Part shown: one piece after another, positions 10,666 to 18,766 of the stretch
Layout of the letters: the number at the start of each line of letters is the position of its first letter
Numbering within the stretch: the first letter of the stretch is position 1
Translations under genes and position numbers: made by a program
Source: CAWJLS01 sp963843755
GTDB lineage: Bacteria > Acidobacteriota > Thermoanaerobaculia > Multivoradales > DATKCC01
Assembly: GCA_963843755.1 (NCBI GenBank)
Contig: CAWJLS010000004.1
Location: forward strand, 186,001-250,000
Direction: 5' to 3'
Length of the DNA stretch: 64,000 nt
Notes under the pieces: model-generated
What the model was told of the DNA's origin: nothing
The model's input: the letters and a program-made list of their open reading frames with translations, nothing else
Database searches by the model: none

Positions 10666-11340
10666 TCAGCGGCCGGACGCGGCGCCCGCGGCCTCGTCCT
10701 TCGGCGCCTGGTAGACCGCCTCGATGTTCACCTGGACGTCGACGTCGTCGCCGAGCAGGTAGCCGCCCTGGTCGAGCGCCTTGTTCCAGTTGACGCCGTA
10801 GGCCTGGCGGTCGAGGGTGGTCTCGGTGGAGAAGCCGGCGCGGGTGTTGCCCCACGGGTCGGTGCCGACGCCGAGGAGCTCGACCGGCAAGGTGATCTTC
10901 TTCGAGACGCCGCGCATGGTCAGGGTGCCGGTGACGTCGAAGCTCGACTTGCCGGTCTTGGTGACCGAGTCGCTGACGAAGGTGATCTCGGGGTACTTCT
11001 TGACGAAGAAGAAGTCCTCCGACCGGAGGTGGCCGTCGCGCTGGTCGTTCTCGGTGTTGATGCTCGCCGCCTCGATGGTGAGCTGGACCTTCGACGCCTC
11101 CAGGTTGTCCGGGTCCATCTCGATGGTGCCGGTGAAGGTGTTGAACCGGCCGCGGACCTGGGTGAACAGGTGGCGGATCTGGAACGACGCTTCGGAGTGG
11201 GCCGGGTCGATCTTGAAGGTCTGCTGGGCGGCGGCGGCCGGTGCGGCCGTCAGCAGCGGGGCGATGAGCAGGGCGCCCGCGAGCAGGGCGAAGGTCAGGG
11301 TCCGGTGGATCTGGTGGGTCGGTGTGGACTGTCGAGTCAT
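10666..11340 (-). CDS. YceI-family periplasmic lipid-binding protein
   Basis: The 224-residue product has a signal peptide (residues 1-37, ending AAAA) followed by the YceI lipocalin-like barrel. Family hallmarks are the opening FKIDPAHSEASF, the VRGRF turn, AASINTENDQRDGHL-type residues before the HLRSEDFF motif, and the LTMRGVSKKITLP strand. YceI proteins bind isoprenoid-type lipids in the periplasm and often sit beside redox or MarR regulator genes. AGAGGA provides a Shine-Dalgarno about ten bases upstream. The adjacent upstream MarR gene on the same strand could control it, with 144 bases between. Confidence 0.93.
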   Translation of the reverse strand: MTRQSTPTHQIHRTLTFALLAGALLIAPLLTAAPAAAAQQTFKIDPAHSEASFQIRHLFTQVRGRFNTFTGTIEMDPDNLEASKVQLTIEAASINTENDQRDGHLRSEDFFFVKKYPEITFVSDSVTKTGKSSFDVTGTLTMRGVSKKITLPVELLGVGTDPWGNTRAGFSTETTLDRQAYGVNWNKALDQGGYLLGDDVDVQVNIEAVYQAPKDEAAGAASGR

Positions 11341-11484
11341 GGGGTCGTCTCCTCTGGGTCTCTCTGGCGGCCGGCCGCGTGGGCCGACCGGGTCGATGGT
11401 GTGGATGGTGTTGATGGGGCGATGGCCGGGGCGCGACGGGCTGAGCCCGGGCCGAAGCGGGTTGGCGCCATGGTCGTCGTCGGT

Positions 11485-11973
11485 CTACGCGCCGGTCTGG
11501 ACGCTGGCGCGGACGGTGTCGAGCAGCTCGATCAGCCGTTCGAGATCCGCGGTCTCCATGGTGGCGAGCGCTTCGCCCTCGGCCTGGGCGATCGGCCCGT
11601 CGAGGGCGCCGAGCAGCTCGCGCCCGTCGGCGGAGATCCAGCACAGCATCTGCCGCCGGTCCTCCTGGCAGCGCTGGCGGCGGACCAGGCCCTTTTTCTC
11701 CAGCCGGTCGAGCAGGCGGGTGATGCCGGGCGAGCGCTCGATCATGCGCTCGGCGATCTCGAGCGTCGGCAGCCCGGCCTCGCCCGCTCCCCGCAGGATG
11801 CGCAGCACGTTGTACTGCTGCAGCGTGATGCCGCGGGGCGAGACCAGCTCGGTCAGCCGATGGCGCAGCTCGTCGGCCGTGCGCAGGATCCCGAGCACCG
11901 CCTCCTGCCCGAGCGACAGGAACGGTTTCGACTGACGGATCTCCTGCTGCAGGTTGCCGGGGCGCCGTGCCAT
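11485..11973 (-). CDS. MarR-family transcriptional regulator
   Basis: This 162-residue winged-helix repressor shows the MarR order. An N-terminal dimerisation helix is followed by a recognition region with LQQYNVLRILRGAGE and LEIAERMIERSPGITRLLDRLEKKGLV, then the wing with EDRRQMLCWISADGREL, and a C-terminal dimerisation helix. The gene is divergent from the ADOP permease and lies upstream of yceI on the same strand. Its own promoter (TTGACA, 17-base spacer, TAGAGT) ends six bases before the ATG and overlaps a 20-bp palindrome, so autorepression is likely. No Cys-based redox switch motif was identified with confidence. Confidence 0.93.
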   Translation of the reverse strand: MARRPGNLQQEIRQSKPFLSLGQEAVLGILRTADELRHRLTELVSPRGITLQQYNVLRILRGAGEAGLPTLEIAERMIERSPGITRLLDRLEKKGLVRRQRCQEDRRQMLCWISADGRELLGALDGPIAQAEGEALATMETADLERLIELLDTVRASVQTGA

Positions 11974-11979
11974 GAAAAT

Positions 11980-12008
11980 ACTCTACGGGACAATAGTTGA
12001 CCTGTCAA
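11980..12008 (-). promoter_or_regulatory. Sigma-70-type promoter of marR-like gene
   Basis: On the minus strand a perfect -35 TTGACA (12003-12008), a 17-base spacer and TAGAGT (11980-11985) end six bases before ATG 11973. A transcript from this promoter would start at or within a base or two of the ATG, hence leaderless. Confidence 0.65.
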
Positions 12009-12012
12009 GTAT
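11993..12012. promoter_or_regulatory. MarR operator-like 20-bp palindrome
   Basis: The sequence reads ATA-N-TTGAC-NN-GTCAA-N-TAT, an inverted repeat of the size typical of MarR operators. It overlaps the -35 box of the marR-like promoter in the divergent region and lies about 83 bases before the ADOP start at 12095. It could therefore control both genes. Confidence 0.6.
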
Positions 12013-12094
12013 CTTGCGCAGGTCGCAACCACGAAACATCGTGCACCGGCCCGGCGTAGGGAGGTCGAGAACCAGTTACCGGAGGACTCGACCG

Positions 12095-14523
12095 ATGGGC
12101 TCGATCGCACAAGACATCCGCTACGCGCTCCGCTCGCTCAAGAAGACGCCGGGGATCACCGCCCTGGTGGTGCTGTCGCTGGCGCTGGCGATCGCCGGCA
12201 ACACGACGGTGTTCAGCCTGATCAACGGCATCCTCTACCGGCCCATGCCGTATCAGGAGCCGGAGCAGATCGCCCTGGTCGGCACCTACCAGGACCCGGT
12301 GCTCGCCGGCCAGATCAACGGCGCCTCGGTCGCCAACCTGCTGGACTGGCGTGAGCGCCAGCGGGTGTTCGACGGCATGGCGGGCTACCTGTCCCGGATG
12401 GTCAACATCGGCCCGGCGGAGTCCGCCCAGCCGGCGAGCGCCGCGGAGGTGACCCCCGGCTTCCTGTCGCTGCTCGGGGTCGCCCCGAAGCTCGGCCGCG
12501 GCTTCCTGGCCGACGAGGGGCACCCAGGCGCCGGGCGGGTAGCGGTGCTGGACTACAGCTTCTGGCAGGAGCGGTTCGGCGGCGACCCGCAGGTGCTCGG
12601 CCGGACGATCACCGTCGACGGCGAGACCCGCACCATCGTCGGCGTGCTGCCGGAGCGCTTCGAGTTCCTCGACCCCCAGGTGAAGCTGTGGCTGCCGCTG
12701 GCGATCGATCCGTCGACGGCGCGCAAGGAGCGCCGAGGTGTCGTGGTGGTCGCGCGCCTCCGGGACGGGGTCGGCACCGCCGAGGCGGACGCGGCGCTCA
12801 AGGCGATCAGCGAGGGGCTGGCGTCCGAGTACCCGGAGGACTATCGCGGCCGGGTGACCGAGGTGCTCAACCTGCGCGAGAGCGTGCCGTCGCCCCAGGA
12901 CCGCCTTCTCCTCGCCCTGATCCAGGGGGCGCTGGTGTTCGTCCTGCTGATCGCCTGCGCCAACATCGCCAACCTGCTCCTCGCCCGCACCCAGGGCCGG
13001 ATCACCGAGCTGGCGGTGCGCTCCAGCCTGGGCGCCGGCCGCTGGCGGATCGCGCGCCAGCTCGCCATCGAGTCGCTGGTGGCGTCGGTCCTCGGCGGGC
13101 TGCTCGGGCTCGGTGGCGGCGTGCTGGCGACCGGTGCCGTGGCCGACGCCTTCGCGGCCCGCCTGCCGCGGTTCTGGCTGCCGACCGTCGACCTGCGCGT
13201 GGTGCTGTTCACCGCCGGGGTGACCGTGCTCGCCGGCCTGGCGGTCGGTCTGCTGCCGGCGCTCCAGACGATGCGGCTGAACGTCCAGTCGGCGCTCAAG
13301 GAGGGGGGAGGAGCGTCAGCCTCGGCGGCCGGCGCCGCCTGGTGACCAAGGCGCTGGTGGTGGCGGAGATCGCCCTGGCGCTGATCCTGCTCGGCGGCGG
13401 CTCGGTGCTGATCCGGAGCTTCCTCGACATCCAGAAGCGGGACCCGGGTTTCGAGACCGCCGACCTGGCGACCCTCCGCGTGACCCTGCCGGAGGCGCGC
13501 TATGGCACCCCCGGTGAGCGGGCCACGGCCTACGGCGAGATCGTCGAGCGGCTGACCGCGCTGCCCGGGGTCGCGGCGGCCGCGGTCTCCGAGGTCCGGG
13601 TGCGTACGCCGATCCTGCCCAGCGAGCCGTTCACCCTCGACGGCGAGCAGACGCCGGATGGGCAGGCGCCGCCGACCGCGGCGGTGATGGCGGTCGGCCC
13701 GGAGCTTTTCGGCACGCTCCAGGTGCCGTTGGTCGAAGGGCGCGGCTTCCGGGCGACCGACGGCCCGGACGGGGCGCCCGTGGCGCTGGTCAACCGGAGC
13801 TTCGCCGCGCACCAGTGGCCGGACGGCGATCCGTTCGGTCACCAGATCACGGTTCGCGACCAGTCGCGGCGCGTCGTCGGCGTCGTGGCGGACGTCGTCC
13901 ACTCGGTCTTCTTCGAGCGCGACGCCCAGCCCGCCATCTACCTCCCCCTGGCCCAGGCGGCACCGGTGTCGGCGGCGGTGACGCTCCGCGCGGCCGCCGA
14001 TCCGCACGGTCCGGGCGATCCCGCCTCCCTGGCCAACCCGGTGCGCGAGGCGCTCACCGCCTTCGATCCGGGCGTCGTCCTCACCGACGTACAGTCGCTC
14101 GACGACTTCACCGCCCAGTTCTTCGTCGGCATGCGGGTGATCACGACGATCCTCGCCGCGTTCGGCATCCTGGCCCTGGCGCTCGCGGCCCTCGGCACTT
14201 ACGGCGTGCTCGCCTACTCGGTCAGCCAGCGGACCCACGAGATCGGCGTGCGCATGGCGCTCGGCGCCGAGAGCGGCAAGCTCCGGCGCATGGTCACCCG
14301 CCAGGGCCTCGTGCTGGCAGGGATCGGCATCGCCATCGGCGTGCCGGGGGTGATCCTGGTCACCCGGGCGATCGGCAGCGCCATGGAGAACCTGGGGAAG
14401 GTCCAGCCGCTGACCGTGCTGGTCGTGGCCGTGGTCCTCGCCGTGGTCACGGTGCTGGCGAGCTGGATGCCCGCCCGCCGCGCCGCGAAAGTCGATCCCC
14501 TCGTCGCCCTCCGCGGCGATTAG
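12095..14523 (+). pseudogene. ADOP-type FtsX/MacB permease interrupted by a one-base frameshift
   Basis: Two overlapping reading frames together encode one full-length ADOP permease (about 810 codons). The first half runs from ATG 12095 (GGAGGA upstream) with the family start IRYALRSLKKTPG, one membrane helix, a MacB periplasmic domain and an FtsX domain (helices at about residues 275-410). At the G-run 13303-13308 the frame is lost and would stop at 13345. The other frame continues with LVTKALVVAEIALAL, a second MacB/FtsX unit and the end PARRAAKVDPLVALRG. Inserting one G (G6 to G7) restores the usual LKEGGR motif of the family. It is either a recent mutation, phase variation or a sequencing error in a homopolymer. 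Orphan permeases of this kind lack a fused ATPase. Confidence 0.85.
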
Positions 14524-14543
14524 GGCGCGGGAGGGGTCTGCCT

Positions 14544-14707
14544 GGAGCGTCCGGGAGGGAGGGTCGGCAGGGGACGGCGCTCGAGCTGGACGGCTGGGAG
14601 CTCAACGAGCACCTCGTTGGCGTCCGCGTCGGACGGCCCGGGTCACCCGGACGCTTTCGCGGACGCGGCCGCCAGCGCCCCTGCCGATCCTCCCTCCCGG
14701 ACGCTCC
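14544..14707. repeat. Nested inverted-repeat element with 30-bp outer arms
   Basis: The outer arms (14544-14573 and 14678-14707) are inverted repeats matching at 29 of 30 positions. Between them are at least three inner stems: GAGCT/AGCTC (14583-14603), AACGAG/CTCGTT with a three-base loop (14604-14618), and GCGTCCGCG/CGCGGACGC (14620-14628 with 14658-14666) enclosing CCGGG/CCCGG. The whole could fold as a branched RNA or DNA cruciform. No flanking direct repeat or open frame was seen, so it may be a MITE-like or REP-like element or a structured RNA. Confidence 0.6.
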
Positions 14708-14903
14708 CCCGCGCAACGCTCGTCCCCCCCACACACATTCACACATCGAGCCACGGAATGAGGGGGAAGAGGTTCTGCCGACATCGACGCTCTCCGAACC
14801 GCTCCACCCGCGCACCGGTTTCTCTACACCCCGGGTTACGAAACTTGTGGGAGAAGTCCTGCTGAAGTTGCCGTGCGCGGGTCAGAGAAGATGGGTGGGG
14901 GCG

Positions 14904-14953
14904 CCCCCTTCTCCCCCTGGGGGAGAGAAGGGGGTCGGGGGGTTGTAGGGGGG
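14904..14953 (+). other. Hairpin overlapping a G-quadruplex motif
   Basis: CCCCCTTCTCCCCC (14904-14917) can pair with GGGGGAGAGAAGGGGG (14919-14934), with one bulged A. The 3' arm also begins a four-run G motif: G5 (14919-14923), G5 (14930-14934), G6 (14937-14942), G6 (14948-14953) with loops of six, two and five bases. The two structures are mutually exclusive. Confidence 0.55.
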
Positions 14954-15021
14954 ATCCGGCGGATCATCCAGGTCGATCGGCGGAGTCAGGCAGGTGCCCT
15001 GGACGATCTCGCGTCGAGGCC

Positions 15022-15729
15022 CTACTCACTCTTCTTCGAGTAATACCCGTCGAACAGCGTCGCCCAGGTCTTTCCGCCGTCCTTCGACGCCCGCCAGTGC
15101 TGCCGGACGCGGCCGTCGTCGAGCGGCGTCCAGCGGACCTCGTGGAGCACCTCGACCGACGGGTCCTTGTCGGACGGGCGGCGCCCGCGGAGCACCATGT
15201 CCTTGCCGTCCAGGCCGCCCTCGATCACCAGCAGGCCGGCCTCGCCGTCGACCCAGGTCTGGTGCCAGACGCCGCGGGGCGCGTCGTAGAGGCTGAAGCT
15301 GGTGCCGACGTAGCCGCCCGTGCCCTGCCAGTGCTCCTGGAGGATGCAGCCGCCGTAAAGGGTGGTGATGTTGTTGGTGCCCTGGAACTTCCCTTCGGCG
15401 TTGTGGACCTCCCAGTCACCGATCCAGAAATCGAACTGGTGGTGCTCGGGCGAGGCGCAGGGATCGGCCTTGGGCCCCTCGGCGCTCGCCGGCTGGTCGG
15501 CCGCCGTGGCCGGCTGCTCCATCTCCTGACCTGACTGGCCCTGCGCGGCCGCGGTCGTCTGCCCGGCGTCCTGTGCCGCATGGGCCGGGCTCGGCATGCC
15601 GGTCAGGGCGAGTGGGACGGTCGCCGCGATCACGGCGAGGGACCGGGCGCCGAGGCGCCTCCAGGGCCGGGACGGACAGGAGCGGGAGAGCACGGCGGTG
15701 TGGTGGGCGGGAGCGCGGTGGCGGCGCAT
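15022..15729 (-). CDS. Exported DUF1579-like lipocalin-fold protein
   Basis: The product is 235 residues. ATG 15729 follows a good GGAGGAAACCG Shine-Dalgarno and begins a long Arg-rich signal peptide (cleavage near AHA-AQD, about residue 52). A Gln/Ala-rich linker leads to the recognisable core FDFWIGDWEVH (about residue 100), a GGCILQEHW strand, WHQTWVD and a final WRASKDGGKTW motif. This is the order of DUF1579/heme-lipocalin-like domains that are frequent in Acidobacteria and Proteobacteria. No function is established. It is convergent with the upstream ADOP locus and divergent from the next ADOP gene. Confidence 0.8.
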   Translation of the reverse strand: MRRHRAPAHHTAVLSRSCPSRPWRRLGARSLAVIAATVPLALTGMPSPAHAAQDAGQTTAAAQGQSGQEMEQPATAADQPASAEGPKADPCASPEHHQFDFWIGDWEVHNAEGKFQGTNNITTLYGGCILQEHWQGTGGYVGTSFSLYDAPRGVWHQTWVDGEAGLLVIEGGLDGKDMVLRGRRPSDKDPSVEVLHEVRWTPLDDGRVRQHWRASKDGGKTWATLFDGYYSKKSE

Positions 15730-15857
15730 CGGTTTCCTCCTCGAAGCGGGTCAGTAGTTGCGGTGTTGCGGTCGGGCGGATCGCCCGGACTCTATCGTGC
15801 CCGGGCTGAAACCTCGCGGACCCGCGTTACGTCGGAGGTGAGAGGAGGTCAGTTGTC

Positions 15858-18377
15858 ATGTCTGAATTGTCGAGAAAGTCCGCCACCGACCGCTCGGGAG
15901 GGTTGCCCGGGCCCGAGGCCCTCGTCCGCAGCCTGCGTCATGCCGTGCGCGCCCTGGCCCGCGGGCGGGGGTTCACCGTCACCGTGCTGCTCACCCTGAC
16001 TCTGTGCATGGGCGCGGCGGTGGCGGCGTTCTCGGTCTTCGAGTCGGTGGTGCTCGAGCCGTTGCCGTTCCCCCACTCCGACCGGTTGGTCAAGCTGACC
16101 AACAGCTACCCCGGCGCCGGGGTCGAGCGGGCCTCGAACGGGGTGCCGGACTACTACGATCGGCAGCAGGACGTGAAGGCGCTCGCCGACCTGGCGATCT
16201 ACCGGGGGAGCGGGCGGACGCTGCTCCACGACCAGGTGCCGGAGCGGCTGGACGCGATGATCGCCACGCCGACGCTGTTCTCCGTGCTCGGCGTGCGCGC
16301 GGAGCGTGGCCGGCTGTTCACCGCCGAGGACGGTGAGCCGGGGCACGAGATGAAGGTGCTGCTGACCCACGAGCTCTGGCAGCGGCTGTTCGGCGGCGAC
16401 GACTCGGTCCTCGGGACCGACCTGCGGCTGGACGGCAAGCCGTACACGATCGTCGGCGTCCTGCCGCCGCACTTCACGGCCCCGCCCTACGAGCCCGCGC
16501 TGGTGGTGCCGGCGGCGTTCAGCCCCGAGGACAAGGCCGACGACAAGCGGCACTCGAACTCCTGGCAGATGGTCGGCCGCCTGGCGCCGGGCGCCTCGCT
16601 GGCCCAGGTCCAGGCCCAGGTCGACGCGCTCAACGCCCGCAACCTGGAGCGCTTCCCGGCCCTCAAGCCGCTCCTGATCGACGCCAAGTTCCACACCCTC
16701 GCCCTCGACTTCCAGGGCGACCTGATCCGCGACATCAAGCCGAAGCTCGCGCTGCTCCTTGGCGGGGCGCTGTTCGTGCTGCTGATCGGCTGCGTCAACA
16801 TCGCCAACCTGGTGCTGGTGCGCAACACCGCGCGCTACAAGGAGCTGGCGACCCGCTGTGCCCTCGGTGCCGGCCGCGCCCGGCTGGCCGGTCAGCTCGT
16901 GCTCGAGAACGTCGTGCTGGCCCTGGCCGGCGGCGGCCTCGGGCTGGCCGCCGGCGCCGGTGCCCTGCGGCTGCTCACCGCCTACGGCGCGGACCGCATC
17001 CCCCGCGGCTCCGAGATCGGAATCGACGGCGGCGTGGTGCTGCTGACCTTCGCCGCGGCGCTGGTCGTCGGCTTCGTGCTCGGGGCGATCCCGGTGGTCC
17101 AGATCCTCCGGCGGGACCTCTCCGCGATCTTCCGCGAGGAGGGGCGCACCGGCAGCTCCGGGCGCGGCGCGGTGGTGACCCGCAACCTCCTGGTCGGCGC
17201 CCAGGTGGCGTTCGCCTTCGTCCTGCTGATCGGCGCCGGCTTCCTGTTGGCGAGCTTCGTCCAGATGCTCCGGGTCGACCTCGGGTTCGTGCCGGACGGG
17301 GTGATCACCGCCAACGTCTCGCTGCCGGAGGCGCGCTATCCCGACGAGGCGGCTCGGCGGGCGTTCGACGCGCGGCTGCTCGAGCAGGTGCGCGCGCTGC
17401 CCGGCGTGGCCGCCGCCGGCCTGACCGACAGCCTGCCGTTCTCCCACAACACCAGCTCCAGTGTGATTACGGTCGAGGGGTACGAGCTCGAGCCGGGCGA
17501 GTCCGTGCGCTCGCCGTACCGCCGTACCGCCAGCCCGGGCTACTTCCAAACCCTGGGGATCAAGCTGCTTCGCGGCCGGACGTTCGACGCCCGCGACACG
17601 GCGGACTCCCAGAAGGTGGTGATCGTCGACCGCTGGCTGGCGGACAAGTACTGGCCGGGCCGCGATCCGATCGGCGGGCGGCTCTATCTCGGCGTGCCGC
17701 AGATGATGCACGGCGACGACAAGCAGCCGACCTGGCGAACGGTCGTCGGCGTGGTCGACGAGATCCGCATCACCGACCCGACCGAGGACCAGACCGACGG
17801 CGCCTACTACTTCCCGGAGACCCAGGAGCCGGACAGCTACGTCAGCCTGGCCGCGTCGGTCGAGAGCGGCGATCCGACGGCGCTCGTCCCGGAGCTGCGC
17901 AAGGTGCTGCGCGGGATCGACCCGGAGCTGCCGCTCGACGACGCCCAGACCATGACGCACCGGATCGACGAGCAGATGGCGGCGACCGAGCTGCCGATGC
18001 TCCTGGCCATGGGCTTCGCCGGGATCGCGCTCTTCCTGGCCGCGATCGGGATCTACGGCGTGCTGGCCTACACGGTGTTGCAGCGCACCCGGGAGCTGGG
18101 CATCCGGGTGGCGCTGGGCTCGACCTCCGGCGAGGTGTTCCGGCTGGTGCTCGGGCAGGGGGTGGCGATCCTGGCGCTGGGGCTGGCCGCCGGGTTGGCG
18201 GGAGCGTTCTTCCTGACCCGGTGGATGGCGAGCCTGCTCTACGGCGTGAGCCCGTTCGACCCGGTCGTCTTCCTCGCCGTCGGCGGGGTGCTCACGGTCG
18301 TCGCGCTGATCGCCACCGGCGTCCCGGCGCTACGGGCGACCCGGGTCGATCCGGTGGTGGCCCTCTCCTCGGAATAG
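15858..18377 (+). CDS. ADOP-type FtsX/MacB permease
   Basis: This intact 839-residue membrane protein begins at ATG 15858 after GAGGAGGT. It has the duplicated architecture of acidobacterial orphan permeases. An N-terminal cytoplasmic helix with LRHAVRALARGRGF and a membrane helix lead into a MacB-type periplasmic domain (about 65-280) and three FtsX helices (about 290-415). A second helix/periplasmic domain/three-helix unit follows, ending PALRATRVDPVVALSSE. MacB relatives couple ATPases to periplasmic mechanotransmission; ADOP proteins lack a fused ATPase and their partner is unknown. It differs clearly from the paralogue at 12095, so the pair is not a recent duplication. Confidence 0.93.
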   Translation: MSELSRKSATDRSGGLPGPEALVRSLRHAVRALARGRGFTVTVLLTLTLCMGAAVAAFSVFESVVLEPLPFPHSDRLVKLTNSYPGAGVERASNGVPDYYDRQQDVKALADLAIYRGSGRTLLHDQVPERLDAMIATPTLFSVLGVRAERGRLFTAEDGEPGHEMKVLLTHELWQRLFGGDDSVLGTDLRLDGKPYTIVGVLPPHFTAPPYEPALVVPAAFSPEDKADDKRHSNSWQMVGRLAPGASLAQVQAQVDALNARNLERFPALKPLLIDAKFHTLALDFQGDLIRDIKPKLALLLGGALFVLLIGCVNIANLVLVRNTARYKELATRCALGAGRARLAGQLVLENVVLALAGGGLGLAAGAGALRLLTAYGADRIPRGSEIGIDGGVVLLTFAAALVVGFVLGAIPVVQILRRDLSAIFREEGRTGSSGRGAVVTRNLLVGAQVAFAFVLLIGAGFLLASFVQMLRVDLGFVPDGVITANVSLPEARYPDEAARRAFDARLLEQVRALPGVAAAGLTDSLPFSHNTSSSVITVEGYELEPGESVRSPYRRTASPGYFQTLGIKLLRGRTFDARDTADSQKVVIVDRWLADKYWPGRDPIGGRLYLGVPQMMHGDDKQPTWRTVVGVVDEIRITDPTEDQTDGAYYFPETQEPDSYVSLAASVESGDPTALVPELRKVLRGIDPELPLDDAQTMTHRIDEQMAATELPMLLAMGFAGIALFLAAIGIYGVLAYTVLQRTRELGIRVALGSTSGEVFRLVLGQGVAILALGLAAGLAGAFFLTRWMASLLYGVSPFDPVVFLAVGGVLTVVALIATGVPALRATRVDPVVALSSE

Positions 18378-18394
18378 GCCTCGGAGTAGGGCCG

Positions 18395-18588
18395 TCAGGC
18401 GCCGAGGACATCGAGGGCCCGGTCGACGTCCTCGGCCGTGTTGTCGAGGTGGGGGCTCAGGTGGAGCCGCCCCCGGCGCGGCGCGGCAGCACGCCCTGGT
18501 GGGCCGTGTTCAGCCAGACCCTCTCGTCGAGGGAGTCGAGCTCCCGCCCGCCGAAGACGCCGCCGGTCTGCAGGGGATCTTCGGGCAT
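18395..18588 (-). pseudogene. Remnant of a class V aminotransferase
   Basis: From ATG 18588 the minus strand reads 43 residues including RELDSLDERVWLNTAHQGVLP, which resembles the N-terminus of class V PLP aminotransferases (the 'aYLNxAxxGPLP' opening). It hits a stop at 18457. In another frame the same stretch ends GRLHLSPHLDNTAEDVDRAL-DVLGA at 18395, which matches the C-terminal 'RxSPHxYNTxEDVDRxLxxL' end of the same family. The ~300-residue middle, with the PLP lysine, is missing. The pattern is an internal deletion plus frameshift. Family assignment rests on short motifs but both ends agree. Confidence 0.6.
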
Positions 18589-18676
18589 CGGACAGATCAT
18601 TTCTCGTTTCCGCCTTCTGGACAACCGGACCCGCGGGTGCCCCGAGCGGCTGCCTGAGAGCGCCTCTTGCTTCGGT

Positions 18677-18708
18677 AGATGTTCGAAACATCTGAATTGT
18701 GGTACACT
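18677..18708 (+). promoter_or_regulatory. Palindrome and -10-like box upstream of the formate dehydrogenase operon
   Basis: AGATGTT-CGA-AACATCT (18677-18693) is a perfect 7-bp inverted repeat with a three-base spacer, in an unusually AT-rich patch. It is followed by TACACT (18703-18708), a plausible -10 box, so the palindrome covers the -35 region. It lies 59 bases before ATG 18767 and is a good candidate operator for the operon. Confidence 0.5.
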
Positions 18709-18766
18709 TCCAGCAAATTTCCTGAGCAGGCTCCCCTGGCCTGGCCCTCCGCGAAAGGAGGCAGGT

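Larger units (their letters stand above)
14524..15021. other. 498-base non-coding gap with structured repeats
   Basis: I see no convincing gene between the ADOP stop and the DUF1579-like gene. The short frames here lack signals and are read through repeats. The gap holds a 164-base nested inverted-repeat element (14544-14707), a plain stretch (about 14710-14880), and a long hairpin overlapping a G-quadruplex motif (14904-14953). Confidence 0.6.

Noticed and set aside
15849..17960. A 703-codon minus-strand frame opposite the intact ADOP permease
   Set aside because: Low-complexity His/Arg/Gly composition without domains. The plus strand encodes a clear permease with a ribosome site.
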